A stretch of 64,000 bases of DNA from positions 1-64,000 of the forward strand of contig CAZIAK010000017.1 of assembly GCA_964537035.1 (NCBI GenBank), written 5' to 3'. How positions within the stretch are numbered: the stretch's first letter is position 1; every line of letters starts with the position of its first letter. The notes under the pieces are model-generated. The model worked only from the letters and a program-made list of their open reading frames with translations. It was not told the DNA's origin and made no database searches. Shown here one piece after another: positions 9,411-17,998 of the stretch. Position numbers and translations under genes: made by a program. The DNA is from CAZIAK01 sp964537035. GTDB lineage: Bacteria > Planctomycetota > B15-G4.

Positions 9411-11417
9411 TCTCAGAGCGCCCGGACCGTGCTGGTCGACATGGACGCCACCGTGCTCCACGGCGGCGGCGACGGCGACTTCACCGCCATTCTCAGCGCC
9501 GATGATGTGGCCGCGTTGCAGACCCTGGGCTACGCACCGCGCCTGCTCCCCGCCGACGAGCAAGAGACGGGCCAGAGCGCCGAGGCCGGAGGTTGGAGCA
9601 GCTACGGCACCATGCGCGCGGCGTTCGTTGCGTATGCCGCCAACTACTCGTCCATCGCATCCTTTGAGGTGCTGGGCTCGTCGATCCAAGGGCGCGAGGT
9701 CTTCGCCCTGCGCATCAGCGGCAACGTACAAGTCGAAGAAGACGAACCCGAGATCGCCTTCTTCGCCAGTCATCACGGGGACGAGTTCGCCAGCGGAGAG
9801 ATCGCCTACGACTGGGCGCTTGAGTTGCTGGACGACTACGGCACCGACCCCATGGCCACGGGCTTCGTGGACGACAACGAGATCTGGGTCATCCCCCTGC
9901 TCAACCCGGACGGGCGTGAGCTGGGCACCCGGGCGAACGCAGCGGGCGTCGACCTCAACCGTGACGGCGGCTTCAACTGGGATGGCCAGGGTGGCAGCAG
10001 CTCGCCCTGGAGCCAGATTGAGAGCAAGGCACTGCAAGGGTTCTTGGAGCAGAGCAATCTCTCTTTGGCGGTGACCATGCACTGCTCGGGCAACGTGTTC
10101 CTGTATCCCTGGGGCTTCTTGCCCAGCGGTGCGCCGGACAAGGCTGTGATCCAGCAGGTGGGGGCGCTCTACGCGAACGGCGCCAGCTACCAGCTGAAGA
10201 ACTCCTGGGCCGACTACGAGACCCACGGCGAGCTGCTCGACAGCGTCTACGGCCTGCTCGGCGCGCTCTGCTTCACCGCCGAGATCAGCAACAGCCTCTC
10301 GCTCTATGCCAACAGCTACTCCCGCAACAAGGCGGGCATGGACGCCTTCTGCGCCGTGGCTGGCGACGGCCTGCACGGCATGATCACCGACGCGGTCACG
10401 GGGCAACCCCTGCGGGCGGCCATGACCATCGCCAACAACCCGGTGCGTTCGTTCAGCGATGGCGCGGTGGGTGACCTGCACCGGCTCGTGCGTCCGGGGA
10501 CCTACACCGTCACCATCAGCGCCAACGGTTACCAGTCGCAGACGGTCAGCGGCCTGGCGGTCACTGCGGGGAACACCACCGACTTCGCCGTGGCCCTGCA
10601 GCCGGGTGGGGGCTCACACGGCTTCGCCATCACCTCGGTCGATCAGCGAGATCCCAACAACGCCCACAACAACGTGACCGCGCCTGGCGACGCGTTGGGA
10701 GCGCCCGACGGCAAGGCAGCCTCACTGGGCAGGGCCGGGTTCCTCGTGCTCGACATGGGCTCGGCGTCAGCTCTCGTCGACGGCCCGGGGGACGACTTCG
10801 TGATCACCGAAGCTCTGGTGCCCGGCGACGAGGTGCTGGAGAACTACACCGTGTTCGTGGGCGATGCCTACACCCAGAACACGCTCGTCGGCGCGGGCTT
10901 CGGCACCACGGCCTTCGATCTGGCCGACGCTGGCGTGGGCTCGGCTCGCTACGTCAAGGTCGTTGCCGCTTCAGAGCAACCGGCCAACGCTCCCCTGGCT
11001 GGCCTCGAGCTCGACAGTCTCTCCGTGTTGGGCGGCGGCTTCGTCACCCTGGGCCCGGGGACTGCTGGCGCGTCCGGTACGCCTCTGCTCGCGGGCGACG
11101 GTGACCTCAACCCTGGTGGGGCGGGCTTCACCCTGTCGATGAGCTCCGTGGCGCCGAACGCGGCGGGCCTCTTGTTCGTCGGCCTGACCGAGTCCGTGCC
11201 CGCCCTGAACGTGGTGGGCGTGGCCTTTCATCTGGGCGTGCCCTGGGTGCTCGAGCTGCCCCTGGTCGTGGACGGCAGCGGCACACTGTCCGTCGGCGGC
11301 ACCATCGACATGAGCCTGGCCGGGTTGGACATCGCCACCCAGGCGCTCTTCGCCGACGCCACTGGCCCCACCGGCGTGGCTACAGGTACCAACGGGCTGC
11401 GGCTGGAGATCCCGTAG
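9411..11417 (+). CDS. Secreted M14 zinc carboxypeptidase, 5' end missing
   Basis: Metallopeptidase of the M14 (carboxypeptidase A-like) family, 5'-partial: the frame is open into the N gap, so the signal peptide and first residues are missing. The zinc site reads SHHGDE near the N-terminal third, with LLNPDGRE, VDLNRDGGFNW, the third ligand histidine in TMHCSGNVFLYPWG and the catalytic glutamate in CFTAEISNS. A carboxypeptidase regulatory-like domain (YTVTISANGYQ) follows. Then come a discoidin/CBM-like region and a C-terminal beta module ending GLRLEIP, of a type I associate with secreted planctomycete proteins. About 668 residues remain. It probably trims peptides outside the cytoplasm. Confidence 0.85.
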   Translation, partial: SQSARTVLVDMDATVLHGGGDGDFTAILSADDVAALQTLGYAPRLLPADEQETGQSAEAGGWSSYGTMRAAFVAYAANYSSIASFEVLGSSIQGREVFALRISGNVQVEEDEPEIAFFASHHGDEFASGEIAYDWALELLDDYGTDPMATGFVDDNEIWVIPLLNPDGRELGTRANAAGVDLNRDGGFNWDGQGGSSSPWSQIESKALQGFLEQSNLSLAVTMHCSGNVFLYPWGFLPSGAPDKAVIQQVGALYANGASYQLKNSWADYETHGELLDSVYGLLGALCFTAEISNSLSLYANSYSRNKAGMDAFCAVAGDGLHGMITDAVTGQPLRAAMTIANNPVRSFSDGAVGDLHRLVRPGTYTVTISANGYQSQTVSGLAVTAGNTTDFAVALQPGGGSHGFAITSVDQRDPNNAHNNVTAPGDALGAPDGKAASLGRAGFLVLDMGSASALVDGPGDDFVITEALVPGDEVLENYTVFVGDAYTQNTLVGAGFGTTAFDLADAGVGSARYVKVVAASEQPANAPLAGLELDSLSVLGGGFVTLGPGTAGASGTPLLAGDGDLNPGGAGFTLSMSSVAPNAAGLLFVGLTESVPALNVVGVAFHLGVPWVLELPLVVDGSGTLSVGGTIDMSLAGLDIATQALFADATGPTGVATGTNGLRLEIP

Positions 11418-11516
11418 CTCCAAGCAGGCCGAGCGCCGGCGTCATCGAGCCATGATCGACGTGTGGTCGCCTTGGCCCGATTTGGTGGCGTGGAGCAGCC
11501 GAGCTTGGCCTGCAAC

Positions 11517-12533
11517 TCAGGCTTCGTCGGGCTGCTCCAGGACCAGCCCGGCGAAGGCACTGTCAATGGCTGACCATTCGTCGGCGGCCAGCTCAAGTTC
11601 ACCCGCCGCGGCGTTCTCCTGCGCCTGCTCGGGGCGCCGGGCGCCGGCCAGGGCCACGGTGACGCCGGGTTGCTGCACGGTCCAGGCCAGCACGGTCTGG
11701 GCCAGGGTCGCGTCGTGAGCGGCGGCTATCGAGGCCACCACGTCGTCGAGGATGGCGTTGACCCGGGCGCGGTTCTCGCTGCTGAAGCTGGCCCGTCGAC
11801 TGCGTCCTTCGTCGTCGCCGAACGTGCGCTCGTCCCGGACCTTTCCCGTGAGCAGACCTTGCTCCAGAGGTGAGTAAACGATCAGGCCCACGTCGTTCGT
11901 GCGGGCCCAGGGCAGCACGTCGTCTTCGATGCCTCGCTGCACGAGACTGTAGATCGGTTGGTCGCTGGCCAGGGGCACATCGCCCAGCGCGGCTTGGGCC
12001 TGGGTCAGCTGGTCGGCGTCGTAGTTGCTCACGCCGATCTCGCGCAGCTTGCCCTCGCTGCGCAGCTCGGCCAGGGCGCCCATGGTCTCGGCGATGGGCG
12101 TGGTGGGGTCGGGCCAGTGCACCTGCACGAGGTCGAGACGCTCCACGCCCAGGCGCTGCAGGCTGCGCTCGACTTCGATGCGCACCGAGTCAGGGCGGCT
12201 GTTGCGGTGCACGTGCAGGGGCTTGCCGTCCGGGAGCTTGCCGGTGACGAAGCGTTCGCCGTCGCTGCAGTCCCAGCGCAGGCCCACCTTGGTCAGCACC
12301 GTGACCTCGTCGCGGCGGTCGGCGATGGCCTGGCCCACGATGGTCTCGCTGCGCCCGAGCCCGTAGATGGGGGCGGTGTCGATGGCGTCGATGCCTGCAT
12401 CGAGGGCTGCGCGAATGGCCGCGATGGAGGCCTGGTCGTCTTGCTCGCCCCAGTAGCCGCCGCCCAGGGCCCAGGCGCCGAAGGTGATCACGGGGAGCGA
12501 GAGGTCGGTCCTGCCGAGTGTGCGATGTCTCAT
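11517..12533 (-). CDS. Aldo/keto reductase
   Basis: NAD(P)H-dependent oxidoreductase of the aldo/keto reductase superfamily, 338 residues. Catalytic tetrad positions are visible: Asp in IDTAPIYGLG with its Tyr, Lys in VLTKVGL and His in VQVHWPDP. The cofactor pocket is GVSNYDADQL and YSPLEQGLLTGK. It resembles the general-stress (YhdN-like) and glyoxal-reductase-like subgroup; the substrate cannot be predicted. It stands alone, convergent with the M14 peptidase. The start ATG at 12533 lies seven bases downstream of a TACACT box, so the mRNA may be leaderless. Confidence 0.9.
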   Translation of the reverse strand: MRHRTLGRTDLSLPVITFGAWALGGGYWGEQDDQASIAAIRAALDAGIDAIDTAPIYGLGRSETIVGQAIADRRDEVTVLTKVGLRWDCSDGERFVTGKLPDGKPLHVHRNSRPDSVRIEVERSLQRLGVERLDLVQVHWPDPTTPIAETMGALAELRSEGKLREIGVSNYDADQLTQAQAALGDVPLASDQPIYSLVQRGIEDDVLPWARTNDVGLIVYSPLEQGLLTGKVRDERTFGDDEGRSRRASFSSENRARVNAILDDVVASIAAAHDATLAQTVLAWTVQQPGVTVALAGARRPEQAQENAAAGELELAADEWSAIDSAFAGLVLEQPDEA

Positions 12534-12540
12534 GGTGCGG

Positions 12541-12546
12541 AGTGTA
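12541..12546 (-). promoter_or_regulatory. -10 box TACACT of the aldo/keto reductase gene
   Basis: On the minus strand GACTACACT is followed after seven bases by the start codon. A -10 element so close places the transcription start at or next to the ATG. The same arrangement occurs before the CHAD gene and both sulfatase-like genes. Confidence 0.5.
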
Positions 12547-12738
12547 GTCGAGAAGGGGGCTGGGTCCGCACTTGAGAACGGGGCCCAGGTGGTCCTCAAG
12601 ACCGGACCTGGGGCGACAACGGCCAGCCCGGGCCAAGTTTTGCGAGGGCCGCGCACCGCGTCCATGAGAAGATCCCACCGCGATCCGGCGTCTGGTTTTG
12701 TGATCGGCCCTGTGGATCGACGGTCAACGAGAGTCTTG

Positions 12739-14082
12739 ATGAACAAGCGCGATGGCGCGGTGCGCGGCGATGTCCTCACCTTTGTGGACGATCCCTTTCA
12801 GGCAGAGATGTCTGCGTGTGTGCGCTTCACTCCCGATGCCATCATCGTCATGCGCGATGGGGTGATCACACACGTGGGGCCGGCGGCCGACGTCATCGAT
12901 CAAGTGCCCGAGGGCGTTGAGGTGACGCGCTACACCGACGCCGTGATCATGGCCGGCTTCATCGACTGCCACGTGCACTATCCCCAGACCCAGATCATCG
13001 GGGCCTTCGGGGAGCAGCTCATGGACTGGCTGCACAAGTACACCTTCGTGGCCGAGCAGGGCTTCGCTGACCCGCAGCATTGCCGCGAGGTGGCACAGGT
13101 CTTTCTGCGCGAGAGTCTGCGGGCGGGCACCACCACGTCATCGGTCTTCTGCACGGTGCATCCCCAGTCAGTGGACGCGTTCTTCGAGGCCTCCAACGCC
13201 CTCGGCATGCGCAACATCGCGGGCAAGGTGCTCATGGATCGCAATGCCCCCGAGGCCCTGACCGACACGCCACAGCGGGGCTACGACGAGAGCAAGGCGC
13301 TGATCGCGAGGTGGCACGGCAAGGGTCGGCAGCTGTACGCCGTCACGCCGCGCTTCGCGCCCACCAGCAGCCCGGAGCAGATGGAGCTGGCTGGCGCGCT
13401 CTGGAAGGAACACCCGGGGACGTTTCTGCAGTCCCACGTCTCGGAGAACCCGTCCGAGGTGGCCTGGGCTCAAGAGCTGCACCCGGAGCGGGCGGGCTAC
13501 CTCGACGTCTATGAGCATCATGGGCAGCTGGGTCCCCGGGCGGTGTTCGGCCACGGCATCCATCTCACCGAGCAGGAGCTGCAGCGCTGCCACGAGACCG
13601 GTACAGCGCTGGCGCACTGCCCCACGTCGAATCTCTTCCTGGGCAGCGGGCTCTTCGATCTTGCCCGAGCCAACAAGAGCGAGCGACCCGTGCGCGTGGG
13701 CCTGGGCACGGACCTGGGCGCGGGCACGAGCTTCTCCATGCTGCAGACCATGAACGAGGGCTACAAGGTCGCCCAGCTGAACGGCAGCGCGTTGAGCGCG
13801 TCCCACGCTTTCTATCTGGCGACGCGTGGCACGGCCAAGGCGCTCTATCTTGAGGACCGCATCGGCACCGTGGCCGTGGGCATGGAGGCGGACCTGGTGG
13901 TGCTCGACTTCCACTCCACGCCGCTTCTCGAGTACCGCATGGGCTTCTGCGAGAGCCTGGAGGAGCGCCTGTTCGTGCTCATGACCATGGGCGACGACCG
14001 GGCCACCCGGGCGACCTACGTGAACGGCGCGCTGGTCTACGATCGGGGGAGTGCGGGGGCGATCGCAGGGGCAGGGCGCTAG
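12739..14082 (+). CDS. guaD: Guanine deaminase
   Basis: Amidohydrolase-superfamily guanine deaminase (guanine to xanthine), 447 residues. Metal ligands lie in FIDCHVHYPQTQ, the substrate segment is LMDWLHKYTF, and further ligands are LQSHVSENPSE, FGHGIHL and GLGTDLGAGTS. The catalytic metal is normally zinc. The family-typical segment GTTTSSVFCTVHPQSVDAFF is present. The start was taken at the ATG at 12739 (MNKRDGAVRG); the frame is open further upstream but that part is not conserved-looking. It is followed 98 bases later by queF, also on the plus strand; purine salvage and queuosine synthesis both draw on guanine nucleotides, but a functional link is only inference. Confidence 0.93.
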   Translation: MNKRDGAVRGDVLTFVDDPFQAEMSACVRFTPDAIIVMRDGVITHVGPAADVIDQVPEGVEVTRYTDAVIMAGFIDCHVHYPQTQIIGAFGEQLMDWLHKYTFVAEQGFADPQHCREVAQVFLRESLRAGTTTSSVFCTVHPQSVDAFFEASNALGMRNIAGKVLMDRNAPEALTDTPQRGYDESKALIARWHGKGRQLYAVTPRFAPTSSPEQMELAGALWKEHPGTFLQSHVSENPSEVAWAQELHPERAGYLDVYEHHGQLGPRAVFGHGIHLTEQELQRCHETGTALAHCPTSNLFLGSGLFDLARANKSERPVRVGLGTDLGAGTSFSMLQTMNEGYKVAQLNGSALSASHAFYLATRGTAKALYLEDRIGTVAVGMEADLVVLDFHSTPLLEYRMGFCESLEERLFVLMTMGDDRATRATYVNGALVYDRGSAGAIAGAGR

Positions 14083-14180
14083 AATGGGGTGCTCCAGGCG
14101 TTCAGCCGCTACGGCTGCCGCAGCCGGAGATGCAGCCGGAACAGCAACCGCGGCCGTCGAAGGCTGAGGAGATCGAGCGC

Positions 14181-15002
14181 ATGTCCGCAGACCTACCTCT
14201 CGGAAAGCCCACCCAGTACCCGACCGATTACGACCCGTCGCTGCTGGTGGCCATTCCCCGTGCGCAGGGGCGCGACGCGCTGGGGCTTGCGGGCGAGCTG
14301 CCCTTCGACGGCGTGGACATCTGGAACGCCTACGAGCTCTCCTGGCTGGAGCCGTCGGGCAAGCCGGTGGTGGCCACCGCCGAGCTGCGCGTGCCGGCCC
14401 GGTCGCCGAACCTGGTGGAGTCCAAGTCGCTCAAGCTCTACCTGAACTCGTTGAACGCAGCGAGGTGCGCGTCTGCCGCTGAGGTCGAGCAGAGGATTCG
14501 CCGCGATGTGCAGGATGTGGTGGGTTGCGAGGTCGAGCTGACCTTGCAGTTGACCGCCGACGACTGTCCGCCAGGCCGTGGTGCGCCCCGTGGCACATGC
14601 ATTGACAGCACTGCGGTGACCATCGACCACTACAAGGTGACGCCCGAGCTGTTGGCTGGCAGCGCCGACGCGTCCGACCCGGTGGAGCAGACGCTCTACT
14701 CCGAGCTGCTCAAGAGCAACTGCCCGGTGACGGCGCAGCCTGACTGGGCCACGTTGATCGTGAGCTACGAAGGTGGCCGCATCGATCACGGCGCCCTGCT
14801 GCGCTACGTCGTCTCGTACCGCGATCATGACGAGTTTCACGAGCAGTGCGTCGAGCGAGTGTTCTTGGATGTTCTGCGGCACTGCGAGCCCACTGCGCTG
14901 ACCGTCGAGGCGCGCTACACACGCCGGGGCGGTCTCGACATCAACCCACTGCGCAGCAACTGCGGGGCTCGGGCGCAGAACGTCCGGCTGTGGAGGCAGT
15001 GA
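14181..15002 (+). CDS. queF: NADPH-dependent 7-cyano-7-deazaguanine reductase, long type
   Basis: QueF reduces the nitrile preQ0 to the amine preQ1 in queuosine synthesis. The 273-residue protein matches the long two-domain E. coli-type QueF along its whole length: GKPTQYPTDYDPSLL, DIWNAYELSWL, VESKSLKLYLNSLN, LLKSNCPVTAQPDW with the nucleophilic Cys near residue 180, FHEQCVERVF and YTRRGGLDINP. Start MSADLPLG chosen at 14181; an in-frame ATG at 14130 would add 17 residues. No other queuosine gene is in the window. Confidence 0.95.
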   Translation: MSADLPLGKPTQYPTDYDPSLLVAIPRAQGRDALGLAGELPFDGVDIWNAYELSWLEPSGKPVVATAELRVPARSPNLVESKSLKLYLNSLNAARCASAAEVEQRIRRDVQDVVGCEVELTLQLTADDCPPGRGAPRGTCIDSTAVTIDHYKVTPELLAGSADASDPVEQTLYSELLKSNCPVTAQPDWATLIVSYEGGRIDHGALLRYVVSYRDHDEFHEQCVERVFLDVLRHCEPTALTVEARYTRRGGLDINPLRSNCGARAQNVRLWRQ

Positions 15003-15099
15003 GCGGGCTGTAGGTGGCGCCCATCGGCTCAAGGCCAGTCTTGTGTGAGTGGACCCGGATGGCCGCGGTGGGTGACCGGCTGTCGATGTCCCTCTGGTG

Positions 15100-15735
15100 C
15101 TACTGCGCCAGGCCCCAGGGCCCCGCCCGGTCGAAGCCATCGCGGATGCGCACGGCCATCCCTGAGAAGAGCTGAGCGTAGTCGTCGCTGCTGCCGCCAC
15201 GGCTGGCCAGAGCCATCAGCTGTCGCCCCAGGCGTTGCGTGGTCACGGCGGCCAGCAGCTCACCGGTGACCGTGTCAGAGAACTCGATCTCCAGGGCCAG
15301 GGATGGCAGGAGACCACTGGCTGTCGCACCAACGTGCGCGCCCCTCTTGGCCAACTGCACGACGTTGATCCTGTCCGTGAGCCGAGCGGTCATGCGCACC
15401 GTGCCCGGGTCTCGCTGACGGCTGAGCGGGTACGACGGCGCCACCAGGACTTCCATGGCCAGAGCGAAGCCAGTGGCAGCCCGGCCCATGGCCTCCCGGG
15501 TGAACGTCTGCCGGACCACAGGGCTCGTGGGCACCAACGTCAGCGGGTCGAGCCACAGGCTGTGTATCCTGCGCTCCTGTACCGCCCGGGTGACCCAGAC
15601 GATCTCCTGTGAGGTGAGGCTGTAGTAGCCCTCGTGATCTGGGCTGGACTGAGTCTCGCTGGTGACGCAGGCCGGAACCACCAACGCAAGCCAAAGGGTG
15701 CAGCAGAGCGCGGTGGCAAAGCGGGGGAGAGTCAT
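15100..15735 (-). CDS. Outer-membrane-type lipoprotein, DUF3313-like
   Basis: Predicted lipoprotein of 211 residues: signal peptide MTLPRFATALCCTLWLALVV followed by the lipobox VPAC. The remainder has alternating beta/alpha segments with ATGFALAMEV, VRMTARLTDRI, ALEIEFSDTVTGELLAAV and a C-terminal SSDDYAQLFSGMAVRI. The pattern of computing a trait and its standard deviation-like second strand resembles the DUF3313 lipoprotein family, which I offer only tentatively. Start at 15735; an alternative ATG at 15747 adds four residues. Convergent with queF (97-base gap) and 47 bases downstream of the ArsC-like selenoprotein gene, on the same strand. Confidence 0.6.
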   Translation of the reverse strand: MTLPRFATALCCTLWLALVVPACVTSETQSSPDHEGYYSLTSQEIVWVTRAVQERRIHSLWLDPLTLVPTSPVVRQTFTREAMGRAATGFALAMEVLVAPSYPLSRQRDPGTVRMTARLTDRINVVQLAKRGAHVGATASGLLPSLALEIEFSDTVTGELLAAVTTQRLGRQLMALASRGGSSDDYAQLFSGMAVRIRDGFDRAGPWGLAQ

Positions 15736-15782
15736 GGCGGGGATCATGGCAAATCGACACCGAGCGCTCTCGACGCCACGCC

Positions 15783-16124
15783 TCACCCCAAACGCTTCGC
15801 GAACACCTCTTCGTTGAAGCCCACGATCACCGTCTTGCCCTTCACGATGGTCGGCGCGCGCAGGTTGCCCGTGGGGCCCAGCATGGCTTCAACGATCTCT
15901 TTGCTGGCCTTGCCCGCTGGCTTGAACTCGCTGACCTTCTTGCCCTTGGCGACGATGACCAGTGACGCTGCCTTGGCAATGGCGGCGGCGTCGCTCTTGC
16001 CCAGCTTGCGGCTGGCCGGGATGGTCTCTTTGGCCTCGATGTCGTGGTCGTCCATGAACTTGGACGCTCGGGTGCAGGACGTTCAGCCCTTGCGGTGGTA
16101 GTGCCAGTCGATGGGACGACCCAT
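15783..16124 (-). CDS. ArsC/Spx-like thioredoxin-fold selenoprotein
   Basis: Small 113-residue protein of the ArsC/Spx thioredoxin-fold superfamily. The frame is open from ATG at 16124 (MGRPIDWHYHRKG), meets a single TGA at 16085-16083, and continues with TSCTRASKFMDD to a normal stop. The TGA lies exactly where the first Cys of the CxxC motif belongs, giving the redox motif U14-T-S-C17. The rest has the family fold: a second half with SLVIVAKGKKV, the cis-proline-like LRAPTIVKGK and VIVGFNEEVF. Reading TGA as selenocysteine is supported by a hairpin 16 bases downstream. A conventional annotation would start at the internal Met (16055) and lose the active site. It is probably a reductase; arsenate as substrate is not established. 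Confidence 0.85.
16049..16066 (-). promoter_or_regulatory. Candidate bSECIS hairpin of the ArsC-like selenoprotein
   Basis: On the minus strand CGTCCA-AGTTCA-TGGACG forms a six-pair stem with a six-base loop, starting 16 bases after the in-frame UGA. The apical loop lies about 23-28 bases past the UGA and has a G at its second position. This matches the known rules for bacterial SECIS elements, which sit inside the coding region and bind SelB. Confidence 0.65.
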
Positions 16125-16288
16125 GGGTTCTGCTCCGTTGTGTGGGACCGCCGTTCTACACCATGTCCCCCCGCGATGCACAGCCTGCCCTCGTGGCAGG
16201 CCGAGCGGGGCCCGTGGTAGGCTGGCCGCCGTGTACGGAGCCCTGCGTCCGTGCGGGTGGCACGCCTTGGTTGTGAGCGACGAACCAG

Positions 16289-17998
16289 ATGATCATGCGA
16301 CCTCTCCTTGGTACGGGACGCTCTGCGCTGGCGCTGATCGCATGTGCCTTCCTGACCGGCGGGCTGCTCAACGGCTGCGCTGCCAGCTACGAGTTTCTCG
16401 ACGAGCCCGGCCAGTACCGGGGCGCGCGAGTGGGCGGCGAACAGAGCGGCGAGTGGACCTACTTCTACGGCGACGGTTCACCCCGCACCCAGGGCAGTTA
16501 CGTCGAGGACGAGCAGAGCGGCGACTGGACCTACTGGTATCCCAGCACCACCCCTGGCTCGAGCCAGGGCACCGGCCAGAAACAGTTCGAGATCGGCTTC
16601 GAGGGCGGCCATCTGCAAGGCAACTATCAGCGCTGGTATCGGGGCGGTGGTCCCCAGGCGTCGGGCTTCTTCGAGGACGACGCCGAGGTCGGCCCCTGGA
16701 CCTTCTTCGCCCCCGGACGTCGGCCCGTGCAGATGGGCGACTTCGTCAACGGCGAGATGCACCTGCGCTGGACCTACCGCTACGGCAGCGGCAAACCCCT
16801 CGCCGAAGGCTACCGACTGCGGGACGACAAGGTCGGCCCCTGGCAGTTCTGGGATGAGAACGGCCAGGAGTACAGAGAGCTGTTCCCCCTGCCGCCAGCT
16901 TGGCAGTTGGTGCGCGAGCTGTGGCCCGGCGGTGCTGTTCGGCGCGAAGGCTACCTGTTGCACGGCGCTCCCCAGGGGCTCTGGGTCAGCTGGCATCGCA
17001 GCGGTAGCCGGCGGTTCGCAGGCACGTTCGACGGTGGCCAGGCCAGCGGGCTCTGGGTCGCCTGGGATCCTGACGGCGCGCTGGTGGCCGCCGGGCAGAT
17101 GGACCACTCGACCATGTCCGGCGATTGGACGGTCATGGTGCGCGGCGCTCCAGAAACCTGGGCCGCCAACGTCTTCGACCCGCCTCGCTCGCCTCGGGGG
17201 CAGTGGTCTGAAGACCGCCTGGCGTCCCAAGGTCCACACCAGGCGGTGTCGGTCTGGCTGGGCGAGATGCTGAGTCCGGGCAAGCCCTTCGTCTGGCCTG
17301 CGAACTATGATCGTCCACCCCCGGAGGCCCTGGCCGCTGCGGTGGGGCGTCCCCAGGTGACCGTGCCGCCCCAGCCCTGGCGCGTGCGGGAGACCCGCGC
17401 GGTGTCGGCCATGGTCAGCATGTACACGGGTGGGCAGCGGGGCGTGTTGGCGGCGGGTGAGTTCGACCCCTACGGCGACGTGGTGGCGGCCGAGTCGAGG
17501 GGGCGCACGTCGGTCTCCTCGCCGTTGGTGGGCAAGCGCCTGCCCTTCGCCAAGATCAACACCATCGACGGGCAGGTTGATCTGTCGAGCTACGCCGGAC
17601 GCAAGGTGGCCGTGGTCATCATGCGCGGCTTCGATGGCGAGGTGTGTGTGTACTGCGCGGCCCAGACCCGGGCCTTGACGAATGCTCAGGCGAGGTTCGA
17701 GGCGGCGGGCGCCGAAGTGCTGGTGGTCTACCCTGGCGACGGCGACGACCTGGAGACCTTCCTCGGCGCGGTGGCGAGCCTGGCCGACGACGGCGACGAA
17801 CCCAGCTTCACCATGGCCTTTGATCCGTCCTTCGAACTGGTGCGAGCCCTCGACATCCGGGGCACTCAAGCCATGCCCACGACCCTGCTGCTCGACGAAC
17901 AGGGCGTGGTGCGCTGGGCCTACGTAGGCAAGGACAAGGTCGACCGCCCGGACGTGGAGCGGATGATCAAGGAACTTGAGCAGATGCCCACCACGTGA
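16289..17998 (+). CDS. YwqK/MORN-type repeat lipoprotein fused to a redoxin domain
   Basis: A 569-residue fusion. The N-terminus is a signal peptide with lipobox LNGCAAS. Residues 45-290 hold about seven degenerate repeats of the form G-E-W-x-Y-[FYW]-x-x-[GD]-G-x-x-x-x-x-G, as in the YwqK/MORN-variant family (GEWTYFYGDG, GDWTYWYPS, GPWTFFAPG, LRWTYRYGSG, GPWQFWDENG, GLWVSWHRSG, GLWVAWDPDG). The last 170 residues are an AhpC/TSA-type redoxin domain with the active site GEVCVYCAAQT and the cis-proline segment TQAMPTTLLLDE. It is exported and probably lipid-anchored. Its stop overlaps the GTG start of the kinase gene, so the two are translationally coupled. Confidence 0.8.
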   Translation: MIMRPLLGTGRSALALIACAFLTGGLLNGCAASYEFLDEPGQYRGARVGGEQSGEWTYFYGDGSPRTQGSYVEDEQSGDWTYWYPSTTPGSSQGTGQKQFEIGFEGGHLQGNYQRWYRGGGPQASGFFEDDAEVGPWTFFAPGRRPVQMGDFVNGEMHLRWTYRYGSGKPLAEGYRLRDDKVGPWQFWDENGQEYRELFPLPPAWQLVRELWPGGAVRREGYLLHGAPQGLWVSWHRSGSRRFAGTFDGGQASGLWVAWDPDGALVAAGQMDHSTMSGDWTVMVRGAPETWAANVFDPPRSPRGQWSEDRLASQGPHQAVSVWLGEMLSPGKPFVWPANYDRPPPEALAAAVGRPQVTVPPQPWRVRETRAVSAMVSMYTGGQRGVLAAGEFDPYGDVVAAESRGRTSVSSPLVGKRLPFAKINTIDGQVDLSSYAGRKVAVVIMRGFDGEVCVYCAAQTRALTNAQARFEAAGAEVLVVYPGDGDDLETFLGAVASLADDGDEPSFTMAFDPSFELVRALDIRGTQAMPTTLLLDEQGVVRWAYVGKDKVDRPDVERMIKELEQMPTT

